Shown piece after piece: positions 17,545 to 24,774 of a stretch of 64,000 nt of DNA. Each line of letters opens with the position of its first letter. Position 1 is the stretch's first letter. This DNA comes from Haliscomenobacter hydrossis DSM 1100 (GTDB taxonomy: Bacteria; Bacteroidota; Bacteroidia; Chitinophagales; Saprospiraceae). The notes beneath the pieces were generated by a model. That model was not told the DNA's origin and searched no databases. It worked only from the letters and a program-made list of their open reading frames with translations. The stretch lies in NCBI RefSeq assembly GCF_000212735.1, contig NC_015510.1, positions 1,116,001-1,180,000 on the forward strand, in the 5' to 3' direction. The translations under genes and the position numbers were made by a program.

Positions 17545-20043
17545 ATGATGCCCGAAACTAATTTTGACCAAAAAGGTTTGACCCAGGTAGAAGTAATCGC
17601 CGCTCGGGAAAAATACGGATACAACCGCTTGGACTACAAAAAAAGCAATGCCTTTTTGGATGCCCTGCTCAGTTTGGCCAAAGAGCCCATGGTGCTTCTG
17701 TTGCTCGTCGCCTCGGCCATTTATTTCATCAGTGGAAAAACCGGAGACGGAATTTTTTTGGCCTCGGCCATTGTACTGGTGGCCACCATTTCCCTGTACC
17801 AGGACTCCCGGAGCCGCAACGCGCTGGAGAAACTAAAAACCTTTACCCAACCCAATTGCAAAGTGATTCGGGAGGGCAAAGTCGAGGAAATCAAAAGTGA
17901 AGAATTGGTCGTTGGCGACAGCCTGATGGTGGAAGAAGGCACCTTAATCGCCGCAGACGGGGTCATCGTACATTCCAACGATTTTTCGGTCAATGAATCC
18001 ATCCTCACGGGTGAGTCTTTGTCCGTTTACAAAGACCAGAGCAAAGCAGACCATTTCATTTACAGTGGTACCACCGTGGCTAGCGGATTGGCGATTGCCA
18101 CCATCACCGCCATTGGAAGTGAGACCAAATTGGGGAAAATTGGCACCAGCCTCGAAAACATCCAGGAAGAACAAACACCCCTGGAGTTGCAGATCGGCAA
18201 TTTTGTAAAAAAAATGGTGATCGCTGGTGCCATTGTTTTTGTCATTGTTTGGGCCATCAATTATGTGCATTCCCGCGATGTGCTCGACAGTTTACTCAAA
18301 GCCCTCACCCTGGCCATGAGTATCCTGCCCGAAGAAATTCCCGTGGCCTTCACCACTTTCATGGCCCTGGGTGCCTGGCGCCTGATGAAAATGGGGATTG
18401 TGGTGAAACAAATGAAAACGGTGGAAACCCTCGGCAGCGCAACGGTCATCTGTACGGATAAAACCGGGACAATCACCGAAAACAAAATGAGCCTGGCCAA
18501 ATTGTACGTGCTGGAATCGAAAAAGATTACCACAGTGGAAGAAACCCTGGAGGACCCCGAAAAAGCGCTGATCCGACTGGCCATGTGGGCTTCCGAACCG
18601 ATCCCCTTTGACCCCATGGAAGTGGCCCTGCACGAGGCCTATGCCGCCGCAAGCACCCTGGATGAACGGCCCAGCTACAAAATGATCCACGAATACCCCC
18701 TGGATGGCCAGCCGCCCATGATGACCCATCTTTTTGAAAATGGAGAAGGCCAACGCATCATCGCCGCCAAAGGTGCTCCTGAGGCTTTGATGCAGCTAGC
18801 GAAGTTAAGTGCAACAGAAAAAAAACACCTCGATAAAGCCATTCACACGTTGGCATCTGACGGGTATCGTCTGCTGGGGGTGGCTGAAGCAATTTTTGCA
18901 GGCCATGATTTTCCGGCAACGCAACAAGAGTTCCCCTTCCAATTCAAGGGCCTGGTTGCTTTTTACGACCCGCCAAAGCACAACATTCAAAAGGTCTTGA
19001 AGGCTTTTTACAAAGCGGGCATCACCGTAAAAATTGTGACGGGCGACAATGCGGCTACCACCAGCGCCATTGCGCAGCAAGTTGGATTCAAAGGTTATGA
19101 AAAAAGCATTTCCGGAGATGAATTGATGAAATTGAGTGAGGAGAAATTGCAGGAATGTGTGCTCAACACCCAGGTATTTACCCGCATGTTTCCCGAGGCA
19201 AAACTGAAAATCATCAATGCCCTCAAAGCAAAAAATGAAATTGTGGCCATGACCGGCGATGGCGTCAACGACGGGCCCGCCCTCAAAGCCGCGCACATTG
19301 GGATTGCCATGGGCAAAAAAGGGAGCGAAATCGCCAAAGAAGCCGCTTCCCTGATTCTGGTGGAAGATGATTTGTCCAAAATGGTGGATGCGGTGGCGAT
19401 GGGCCGAAAAATTTATACCAACCTCAAAAAGGCCATTCAGTACATCATCTCCATCCACATCCCGATTGTGCTCACGGTGTTCATTCCCTTGGCCTTGGGC
19501 TGGATTTACCCCAACATTTTCACCCCCGTACACATCATCTTTTTGGAGTTGATCATGGGTCCTACCTGCTCCATCATTTATGAAAATGAGCCGATGGAAA
19601 AGAATACCATGTCGCAAAAACCTCGCCCCTTGAGCAATACTTTTTTCAATTGGAAGGAACTGACTACCAGCATCATCCAGGGTTTAATGATTACGTTAGG
19701 CACCTTGAGTGCGTATCAATACGCCGTATACGAAGGGTACAATGAAGCGATGACACGCACCATGGCTTTTACAGTGCTCATTTCCGCCAACATATTTCTG
19801 ACCCTGGTCAATCGTTCGTTTTTTTACTCCATCCTCACGACCCTCAAGTACAAGAACAATCTGGTGGCGCTGATCATTGGAGTGACCATTGCCATCACCG
19901 GGTTGCTGCTTTTTGTAAAACCCTTGGCGAAGTTTTTCGAGTTCGAACCCCTCAATCTATCTCAATTGGGCATTGCTGCGGGCATTGGTTTTGTGAGCGT
20001 CATTTGGTACGAGCTCGTGAAATGGAGAAAACGCGTGGTCTAA
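17545..20043 (+). CDS. P-type cation-transporting ATPase
   Basis: This 832-residue ATPase has all core P-type motifs: an N-terminal cation-ATPase domain (Gly-Leu-Thr...Tyr-Gly-Tyr-Asn-Arg-Leu), the actuator loop Leu-Thr-Gly-Glu-Ser, the phosphorylation motif Asp305-Lys-Thr-Gly-Thr, Thr-Gly-Asp-Asn, and the hinge Thr-Gly-Asp-Gly-Val-Asn-Asp. There is no N-terminal heavy-metal domain and no CPC motif. The M4 motif is Ile-Leu-Pro-Glu-Glu-Ile-Pro-Val, not the Pro-Glu-Gly-Leu of SERCA-type pumps. The M6 region reads Glu-Leu-Ile-Met-Gly-Pro-Thr-Cys-Ser, without the SERCA Thr-Asp-Gly. It therefore belongs to the bacterial subfamily IC-like group whose ion is uncertain; calcium or another divalent cation is possible. 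A palindrome lies at its promoter. Confidence 0.9.
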   Translation: MMPETNFDQKGLTQVEVIAAREKYGYNRLDYKKSNAFLDALLSLAKEPMVLLLLVASAIYFISGKTGDGIFLASAIVLVATISLYQDSRSRNALEKLKTFTQPNCKVIREGKVEEIKSEELVVGDSLMVEEGTLIAADGVIVHSNDFSVNESILTGESLSVYKDQSKADHFIYSGTTVASGLAIATITAIGSETKLGKIGTSLENIQEEQTPLELQIGNFVKKMVIAGAIVFVIVWAINYVHSRDVLDSLLKALTLAMSILPEEIPVAFTTFMALGAWRLMKMGIVVKQMKTVETLGSATVICTDKTGTITENKMSLAKLYVLESKKITTVEETLEDPEKALIRLAMWASEPIPFDPMEVALHEAYAAASTLDERPSYKMIHEYPLDGQPPMMTHLFENGEGQRIIAAKGAPEALMQLAKLSATEKKHLDKAIHTLASDGYRLLGVAEAIFAGHDFPATQQEFPFQFKGLVAFYDPPKHNIQKVLKAFYKAGITVKIVTGDNAATTSAIAQQVGFKGYEKSISGDELMKLSEEKLQECVLNTQVFTRMFPEAKLKIINALKAKNEIVAMTGDGVNDGPALKAAHIGIAMGKKGSEIAKEAASLILVEDDLSKMVDAVAMGRKIYTNLKKAIQYIISIHIPIVLTVFIPLALGWIYPNIFTPVHIIFLELIMGPTCSIIYENEPMEKNTMSQKPRPLSNTFFNWKELTTSIIQGLMITLGTLSAYQYAVYEGYNEAMTRTMAFTVLISANIFLTLVNRSFFYSILTTLKYKNNLVALIIGVTIAITGLLLFVKPLAKFFEFEPLNLSQLGIAAGIGFVSVIWYELVKWRKRVV

Positions 20044-20085
20044 ATAAAGTAATGGAACACAACAGAGGTTTTTTTGGCTGATTAA

Positions 20086-20148
20086 GATACAATATCTATG
20101 GTTTTTCGTTTACCCAGTGCTACTTCCTCCGCATTAGAACAATTCTAA
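20086..20148 (+). pseudogene. Short remnant resembling the 3' end of a histidine kinase gene
   Basis: In the frame ending at the TAA at 20146-20148, the translation reads Asp-Thr-Ile-Ser-Met-Val-Phe-Arg-Leu-Pro-Ser-Ala before diverging. The kinase gene at 22065-23429 ends Gly-Thr-Thr-Val-Leu-Phe-Ser-Leu-Pro-Ser-Ala. At DNA level both share GTTTACCCAGTGC just before the same TTCTAAT promoter. This looks like the tail of a duplicated kinase-plus-promoter segment. It is short, so chance resemblance is possible, but the shared promoter next to it makes common descent likely. Confidence 0.5.
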
Positions 20149-20190
20149 TACCATTCTTATACCGTTCTAATTGGCTTCACTACATCTTTG
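20133..20190 (+). promoter_or_regulatory. Promoter with three 11-bp-spaced TTCTAAT repeats, upstream of the SPFH gene
   Basis: ATTAGAA (20133-20139) is followed by CAA and then TTCTAAT (20143-20149), TTCTTAT (20154-20160) and TTCTAAT (20165-20171). The three direct repeats start exactly 11 bp apart. A -7-like CATCTTTG (20183-20190) follows the last box by 11 nt, so the box occupies the -33 position. The ATG at 20214 is 23 nt further on. 7-bp repeats on an 11-bp period are how OmpR/PhoB-family regulators bind, and one is encoded at 21380. The same layout recurs at 23425-23482. Confidence 0.75.
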
Positions 20191-20213
20191 TTTTAACAAA
20201 AAAAAGACAAAGA

Positions 20214-21104
20214 ATGAATAGCAAGTCAAATGTCAATTTACTGATTGTGGTGTCAATATTGATGACCAGCTGTGCCACGGTCATGCCGGATCAAGTTGGG
20301 GTAAAACGCACCTTTGGTCGCATTCAAGACAATGTCAGACCTCCAGGTTTAGTTGGATTCAATCCATTCACGACGATGTTAGTTAGGGTGCCAATTCGAA
20401 CTATGAACCTAGCAATTACCGAAAATCTACCATCTAAAGAAGGCTTAACGATTCGCTCAGAAAGTTCAATTCTCTATCGAATCCAACCAAGTTCAGTACC
20501 CCAAATCCTGAAAGAAACGGGAATGGCTTTCGAAGAAATGTTGATCTTACCTGTTTTTCGCTCTGCCGCCTCGGATGTATGTTCGGAATATGACGCGAAA
20601 AACATGCACAGTTCGAAACGCGCCGAAATTGAAGAAAAGATTAAACAGCGTTTGATCGAAGTATGTGGCCCAAAAGGGTTTGTCATTGAATCCGTACTCC
20701 TGAAAAGCATTACACTACCTGCGGGCTTGTCAAAATCCATTGAAGCCAAACTTGAAGCCGAGCAAGATGCATTGCGCATGCAATTTGTACTCGACCGCCA
20801 AAAGCAAGAAGCACAACGCCAAATCATTGATGCCGAAGGCGCCAAAGAAATTGCCAGGATTCAAGCGGAAGGCAAGAAAAATGCCACGATCATTGACGCT
20901 GAAGCAAGAGCTCGTGGCAATGAAATTGAAGCAGAAGGCATTAAAAAAGCCAATGAATTGATTAGTTTAAGTCTTACCCCCAACGTATTAAAATTCAAAC
21001 AAATCGAAGCTTTCCAAAAACTATCAGCATCTCCCAATACCAAAACCATTGTCACTGATGGCAAAACGCCTATCGTAAATATGCTGGGAAATGAAGGGAA
21101 CTAA
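20214..21104 (+). CDS. SPFH/band-7 (prohibitin-like) lipoprotein
   Basis: This 296-residue protein has a lipoprotein signal with lipobox Met-Thr-Ser-Cys at about residue 20. It then reads Asp-Gln-Val-Gly-Val-Lys-Arg-Thr-Phe-Gly, the start of an SPFH domain (about 25-180). The second half (about 175-255) is a long Ala/Glu/Lys/Gln helix with repeated Asp/Glu-Ala-Glu-Gly motifs, as in prohibitin/HflK-like coiled coils. SPFH proteins form oligomeric rings on membranes and organise proteases or lipid domains. A lipid-anchored rather than transmembrane member would sit on the periplasmic side. It is a single-gene unit between a TTCTAAT-box promoter and the terminator at 21171-21223, so control by the adjacent two-component system is likely. 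Confidence 0.85.
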   Translation: MNSKSNVNLLIVVSILMTSCATVMPDQVGVKRTFGRIQDNVRPPGLVGFNPFTTMLVRVPIRTMNLAITENLPSKEGLTIRSESSILYRIQPSSVPQILKETGMAFEEMLILPVFRSAASDVCSEYDAKNMHSSKRAEIEEKIKQRLIEVCGPKGFVIESVLLKSITLPAGLSKSIEAKLEAEQDALRMQFVLDRQKQEAQRQIIDAEGAKEIARIQAEGKKNATIIDAEARARGNEIEAEGIKKANELISLSLTPNVLKFKQIEAFQKLSASPNTKTIVTDGKTPIVNMLGNEGN

Positions 21105-21170
21105 TCCTGTCACCATGTGAAAAAAAGCAAGATCAAAGTTATTTCTTCATCGTGCCAAAGACTTTTGATT

Positions 21171-21223
21171 GTAACAGGGTAGCAGTTGGGGTCGGTCGTG
21201 TATCCCGCTGCTACACTTTTTTT
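21171..21223 (+). terminator. Terminator after the SPFH gene
   Basis: GTAGCAG (21179-21185) pairs with CTGCTAC (21208-21214), with further GGG/CCC pairing inside, followed by ACTTTTTTT. The text GTAACAGGGTAGCAGTTGGG recurs in related form in the terminator at 24715-24764. It lies about 70 nt after the stop. Confidence 0.75.
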
Positions 21224-21319
21224 CTATAAGGCCATCATTTTCAAAAGGGCAAGATTGCTAAGGAATTGGCTGGAAATTCCCAGCAACATCCCGAACCAAT
21301 CCATTCGTTATTTGTTATT

Positions 21320-21359
21320 AATAGTAATACTATTATTTTTAATAGTATTATTATCTTTA
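21320..21359 (+). promoter_or_regulatory. AT-rich operator and -7 element of the response regulator/kinase operon
   Basis: The half-site AATAGTA occurs at 21320-21326, inverted at 21328-21334, and direct again at 21341-21347. This yields a 15-bp palindrome and a larger inverted repeat (AATACTATT, 6-nt loop, AATAGTATT). TATCTTTA (21352-21359) fits a -7 element, 20 nt before the ATG at 21380. These boxes differ from the TTCTAAT boxes, so the operon may have separate control. Confidence 0.5.
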
Positions 21360-21379
21360 CAGATGATTAACGATTGAGT

Positions 21380-22054
21380 ATGTCCAAAATTTTGATCATT
21401 GAAGATGAAGCGCAAATTGCAGGCTTGATCAGTCAAACACTACAGGAAATGAGTTTTAAAACCTTTGTAGCACTGGATTCATCAACAGCACTGGATCTGT
21501 TTGACCTCATCAGCCCGCAATTGGTCATTACTGATCTGGTCATGCCCCAAGTCAGTGGGCATGAATTGTGTGCACAAATTCGCAATCGAAAACGTTCGAT
21601 CCCCATCCTTATGCTTACCGCATTGGGCAGTACCGAAGACATTGTAAAAGGGCTGGATAATGGCGCGGATGACTACATGGTCAAACCATTTCGGATACCT
21701 GAATTACAAGCTAGAGTGCGGGCATTATTGCGTCGCTCAGCATCCAATACTACGGCACAAATCAGCAGGTTAGCAGATTTAGTACTCAATCACGATACCA
21801 AAGAGGTAAGTCGTAACAATGAATCCATTAAGCTTACCGCAACTGAATTTCGCTTGCTGGAATATTTAATGAGCCATAAAGGCCGACTGAAGGCCCGCAT
21901 GGAAATTTTAGAGGAGGTATGGGGAATCAATTTTGACCCTGGCACCAATGTAGTTGATGTTTACGTCAGCTATTTGCGCAATAAAATTGACAAACCTTTT
22001 GAAAAAAAATTGCTCCACACCCAAATTGGCCAGGGCTTCATCCTGAAAGAATAA
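21380..22054 (+). CDS. OmpR/PhoB-family response regulator
   Basis: This 224-residue protein has a receiver domain (about 2-118) with acidic residues Glu8-Asp9, the phosphoacceptor Asp52 (Ile-Thr-Asp-Leu-Val-Met-Pro), Thr80 and Lys102 in Val-Lys-Pro-Phe. A C-terminal winged helix (about 130-222) follows, with Leu-Thr-Ala-Thr-Glu-Phe-Arg-Leu-Leu and Val-Asp-Val-Tyr-Val-Ser-Tyr-Leu-Arg-Asn-Lys. All phosphotransfer residues are intact. It is 10 nt upstream of its cognate kinase. The start is the ATG at 21380, not the TTG two codons earlier. The 11-bp-spaced repeats on either side of the operon are the expected binding-site type; that it binds them is inference. Confidence 0.95.
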   Translation: MSKILIIEDEAQIAGLISQTLQEMSFKTFVALDSSTALDLFDLISPQLVITDLVMPQVSGHELCAQIRNRKRSIPILMLTALGSTEDIVKGLDNGADDYMVKPFRIPELQARVRALLRRSASNTTAQISRLADLVLNHDTKEVSRNNESIKLTATEFRLLEYLMSHKGRLKARMEILEEVWGINFDPGTNVVDVYVSYLRNKIDKPFEKKLLHTQIGQGFILKE

Positions 22055-22064
22055 TTCGTTTGAT

Positions 22065-23429
22065 ATGCGTTTCTGGCAACTCAACATTCGTCAACGGCTG
22101 ACCATTTTCATCTCTATATCATCTTTCCTGATTTTGTTACTGGAAGGCTTTTTCATCTATAATCATATGGTAAAATTCTGTAAAAAAGAATTCAAAAGCC
22201 GCATCAAACAACGATTAGCTGAAGCTGATTCCTTGATTATCCGTGACCCAAACTATCCCTTTACTGCAATTGGCAATTTGCCACCCGGTAGCCTTCCTGA
22301 AGAAAAATTCGCCTATACCAAAGAATCAAATCAAATTCTATTACCCAACGGTGATCACCAATCCTCAGCCATTGATACCCTCAAACAAAAACATTGTACA
22401 TATTGCTTTCTTCGCTTAAACCAACGTGACTATGGTATACTTTATGACTCCACGAATCACCATACTTTAATTTTGTCCGCCTATGATCGCTATGGACAAA
22501 GCAAATTGCGTTCGTTGCGTCATGGTATCATTGTTGGTATTTTAATTGGAGTAATCCTTCTATCACTAGTCAGTTGGTTTTGGCTAACAAAATTTTTGCA
22601 ACCCATTTCCGCTAAAATCCAAAAAGCCCGTACCATCGGGACACACAACCTCAACTTGCGTCTAGAAGTAAAAAACAGTCACGACGAACTAGGCCAATTG
22701 GCACTAACCTTCAATGAAATGCTGGATCGCATTGAGGCCGGGTTCCTCTTTCAACAGCAATTCATCCGCAATGCATCTCATGAAATACGTACTCCACTTA
22801 CTGCCATTACAGCCGAAGTAGACCTGGCTCTGCAAAAAAATCGCAATCCTGAAAAGTACCAACACGCGCTAGAAAACATCAGGCAAAGGGCTGGACAACT
22901 CAATGAATTGGTAACCCAGCTGCTTCTGCTGGCAAAGGTAGAAGCCAACACCACCATCAATCAACAACTTTGCGCCGCAGATGAAATCCTTTTATTTGTA
23001 GTCAAAAATTTGCAATTCAAATATGTGCAAATCAAGGAAATTCTCAGTTTAAAACTTGAAGCAGCCGACTCAACTCAATTTCAAGTTTACTGTGATCATA
23101 TTCTTTTGCAGGCGGCTTTTTACAATTTACTCGACAATGCCCTAAAGTATGGCAACAATAAACCTGTTGTGACCCGGCTATTTCGATCCAACAACCTACT
23201 GTGTTTGGAAATTATAGATCGCGGAATCGGCATTGACCCCAAAGAATTGGAACACTTGTTTGAGCCTTTTTACCGCATCAATCGCCTCAATCATCCTCTG
23301 GGCAGTGGAATTGGATTGTCGTTGGTAAAGTCCATTGCCGAGAGGTTTGGTGGCAGTATTCAGCTAACTTCTCAACTAGGCCAAGGCACTACGGTGCTAT
23401 TTAGTTTACCCAGTGCAATTCAAGATTAG
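22065..23429 (+). CDS. Membrane sensor histidine kinase
   Basis: This 454-residue kinase has a first membrane span at about 14-32, a periplasmic region of about 115 residues with a Cys-Thr-Tyr-Cys pair near residue 112, a second span at about 148-170, a HAMP segment, and a HisKA domain with His239 in Ser-His-Glu-Ile-Arg-Thr-Pro. The HATPase domain has Asn-Leu-Leu-Asp-Asn-Ala-Leu-Lys-Tyr (N box), Asp-Arg-Gly-Ile-Gly-Ile (G1) and Gly-Ser-Gly-Ile-Gly-Leu-Ser-Leu-Val-Lys (G2). The Cys-x-x-Cys could make the sensor redox- or metal-responsive; that is inference. The last codons overlap the start of the next promoter: the TAG stop lies inside ATTAGAA of the TTCTAAT box region. Confidence 0.95.
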   Translation: MRFWQLNIRQRLTIFISISSFLILLLEGFFIYNHMVKFCKKEFKSRIKQRLAEADSLIIRDPNYPFTAIGNLPPGSLPEEKFAYTKESNQILLPNGDHQSSAIDTLKQKHCTYCFLRLNQRDYGILYDSTNHHTLILSAYDRYGQSKLRSLRHGIIVGILIGVILLSLVSWFWLTKFLQPISAKIQKARTIGTHNLNLRLEVKNSHDELGQLALTFNEMLDRIEAGFLFQQQFIRNASHEIRTPLTAITAEVDLALQKNRNPEKYQHALENIRQRAGQLNELVTQLLLLAKVEANTTINQQLCAADEILLFVVKNLQFKYVQIKEILSLKLEAADSTQFQVYCDHILLQAAFYNLLDNALKYGNNKPVVTRLFRSNNLLCLEIIDRGIGIDPKELEHLFEPFYRINRLNHPLGSGIGLSLVKSIAERFGGSIQLTSQLGQGTTVLFSLPSAIQD

Positions 23430-23482
23430 AACAATTCTAATCCTATTCTTATCTCATTCTAATGCGCTAAACTGCATCTTTA
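23425..23482 (+). promoter_or_regulatory. Second copy of the TTCTAAT promoter, upstream of the CBS gene
   Basis: ATTAGAA (23425-23431), CAA, then TTCTAAT (23435-23441), TTCTTAT (23446-23452) and TTCTAAT (23457-23463) repeat the layout at 20133-20190 base for base in spacing. CATCTTTA (23475-23482) occupies the -7 position, again 11 nt after the last box. The ATG at 23519 is 36 nt downstream. The kinase stop codon is inside the first half-site, so kinase and promoter overlap. Confidence 0.75.
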
Positions 23483-23518
23483 TTTTACCATTTATAAACC
23501 AATAAAGCCATTTCACAC

Positions 23519-23926
23519 ATGAAGACCATTAAGCAACTGATGAGTAGTTTGGTCGTGGTGGCCAATGCTCAATCTACCTTTGACAACCTAATGCAGTTGA
23601 TGACTCAGTACAACATTAGCGCCATACCAATTACCCATGAAGGAGCAAAGCAAGCGATCATTGGCATTGTAACCGAACTCGATTTGCGTAATTGGAAAGA
23701 CACCAACTTAACCGCAATGAGTTTGATGAGTACTCGGCTTTGTTACATCAACGGTGATGATTCAGCCGCTAATGCAGCAAACCTAATGTTGAAGAATCGG
23801 ATCCATCATTTGTTGGTCAAAGACAAAAAACACGATACTTTAATAGGCATTCTCAGTTCAGTAGATTTACTCAAACTAGTAGCCAGTCAGTCATTTACTG
23901 CGCAGCCTATTTTATTTTTTGTGTAA
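23519..23926 (+). CDS. Two-CBS-domain protein
   Basis: This 135-residue protein consists of a CBS pair (about 1-60 and 68-130). Each half has the typical Ala-Ile-Pro-Ile-Thr / His-Leu-Leu-Val-Lys strand and an Ile-Gly-Ile-Val-Thr-Glu-Leu-Asp-Leu / Ile-Gly-Ile-Leu-Ser-Ser-Val-Asp-Leu ending. Stand-alone CBS pairs bind adenine nucleotides and act as energy or ionic-strength sensors for a partner protein. No signal peptide, so it is cytoplasmic. It leads a unit with the carbonic anhydrase, whose ATG is 52 nt downstream with no terminator between. The unit starts at a TTCTAAT promoter, so two-component control is expected. Confidence 0.85.
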   Translation: MKTIKQLMSSLVVVANAQSTFDNLMQLMTQYNISAIPITHEGAKQAIIGIVTELDLRNWKDTNLTAMSLMSTRLCYINGDDSAANAANLMLKNRIHHLLVKDKKHDTLIGILSSVDLLKLVASQSFTAQPILFFV

Positions 23927-23978
23927 AAAGCCCCCCTTTGGGTACACTAATTTTTTTAACCTAAATTTTCATCAACTC

Positions 23979-24695
23979 ATGGTACAGAAAATGTTTAAGC
24001 CTTTTTTGGGCTTCGTCGTTTGTTTATTCACCTTTGCTTGCCAACCCGGCAACCAACAAGAATCTACCTCAGCCCAAACCACAGATTTGGTCAGCACAAC
24101 ACCGGCAACCGAACTTCCTTATCCACAAACTCCTGATGAAGCGATAGCTAGACTTAAAGAAGGAAATGCCCGCTTTCTCAATGATCAATCAGCACACCCC
24201 AATCGCGATGACAACCGCAAAATCATTCAAGCACAGAAACAGACTCCTTTTGCCAGCATCATGGGGTGTAGCGACAGCCGTGTACCGGCTGAAATTGTTT
24301 TTGATCAAGGATTAGGGGACTTATTCATCGTTCGTACGGCAGGCCAAGCACCTGCAATTGCTTCGTTTGGTTCGCTAGAATTTTCAGTGGCCGTACTGGG
24401 GGTTAAAGTAATTGTCGTCATGGGCCACGAAAAATGTGGCGCAGTAGCCGGTGCCATTGGTACGGAAAAACTTCCTGGACACATTGAAGATCTAGTCAAT
24501 ATCATTCGCCCGGGGGTTCATGCATTTATTGGGAAACCAGATCAGCTGGAAGCAGCCAGTAAAGCCAACGTCCTGGCGGAAGTCGAATCACTCAAAAAGC
24601 TGGATCCAATTCTATCCCAATACATAAAAGAGGGCAAAATCAAGATTATTCCGGCTTATTACCACCTAGAAACAGGTCAAGTCGAGTTTTTATAA
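23979..24695 (+). CDS. Lipoprotein beta-class carbonic anhydrase
   Basis: From the ATG at 23979 the protein has 238 residues. A lipoprotein signal has the lipobox Phe-Thr-Phe-Ala-Cys near residue 21, followed by a Gln/Ser/Thr-rich linker to about residue 50. The beta-CA zinc ligands are present: Cys97-Ser-Asp99-Ser-Arg101 and His150-Glu-Lys-Cys153-Gly. The active site is therefore intact and would interconvert CO2 and bicarbonate in the periplasm or at the outer membrane. Lipidated beta-CAs are less usual than cytoplasmic ones. A second in-frame ATG at 23991 is possible. It shares a unit with the CBS gene and is closed by the hairpin at 24715-24764. Confidence 0.9.
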   Translation: MVQKMFKPFLGFVVCLFTFACQPGNQQESTSAQTTDLVSTTPATELPYPQTPDEAIARLKEGNARFLNDQSAHPNRDDNRKIIQAQKQTPFASIMGCSDSRVPAEIVFDQGLGDLFIVRTAGQAPAIASFGSLEFSVAVLGVKVIVVMGHEKCGAVAGAIGTEKLPGHIEDLVNIIRPGVHAFIGKPDQLEAASKANVLAEVESLKKLDPILSQYIKEGKIKIIPAYYHLETGQVEFL

Positions 24696-24714
24696 GATTT
24701 TTATTGTAACCTTG

Positions 24715-24764
24715 GGGTAGCAGTTAGGATAAATTTTCTTATCCTACTGCTGTACCCTTTAATT
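24715..24764 (+). terminator. Terminator after the carbonic anhydrase gene
   Basis: GGGTAGCAGTTAGGATAA (24715-24732) pairs with a slightly bulged complement ending at 24757 around a short loop, then TTTAATTT follows. It lies 20 nt after the stop. Its left arm and the preceding TTGTAAC match the terminator of the SPFH gene (21171-21223), pointing to common origin. Confidence 0.75.
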
Positions 24765-24774
24765 TAGTGCGCCA

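Noticed and set aside
18805-19617. 270-residue minus-strand frame inside the P-type ATPase gene
   Set aside because: Antisense to conserved ATPase motifs; His/Phe/Gly-rich shadow translation.
21186-21377. 63-residue frame with a hydrophobic C-terminus before the response regulator
   Set aside because: It starts at a non-ATG codon inside a terminator hairpin and covers the AT-rich operator. The hydrophobic stretch is a product of A/T runs.
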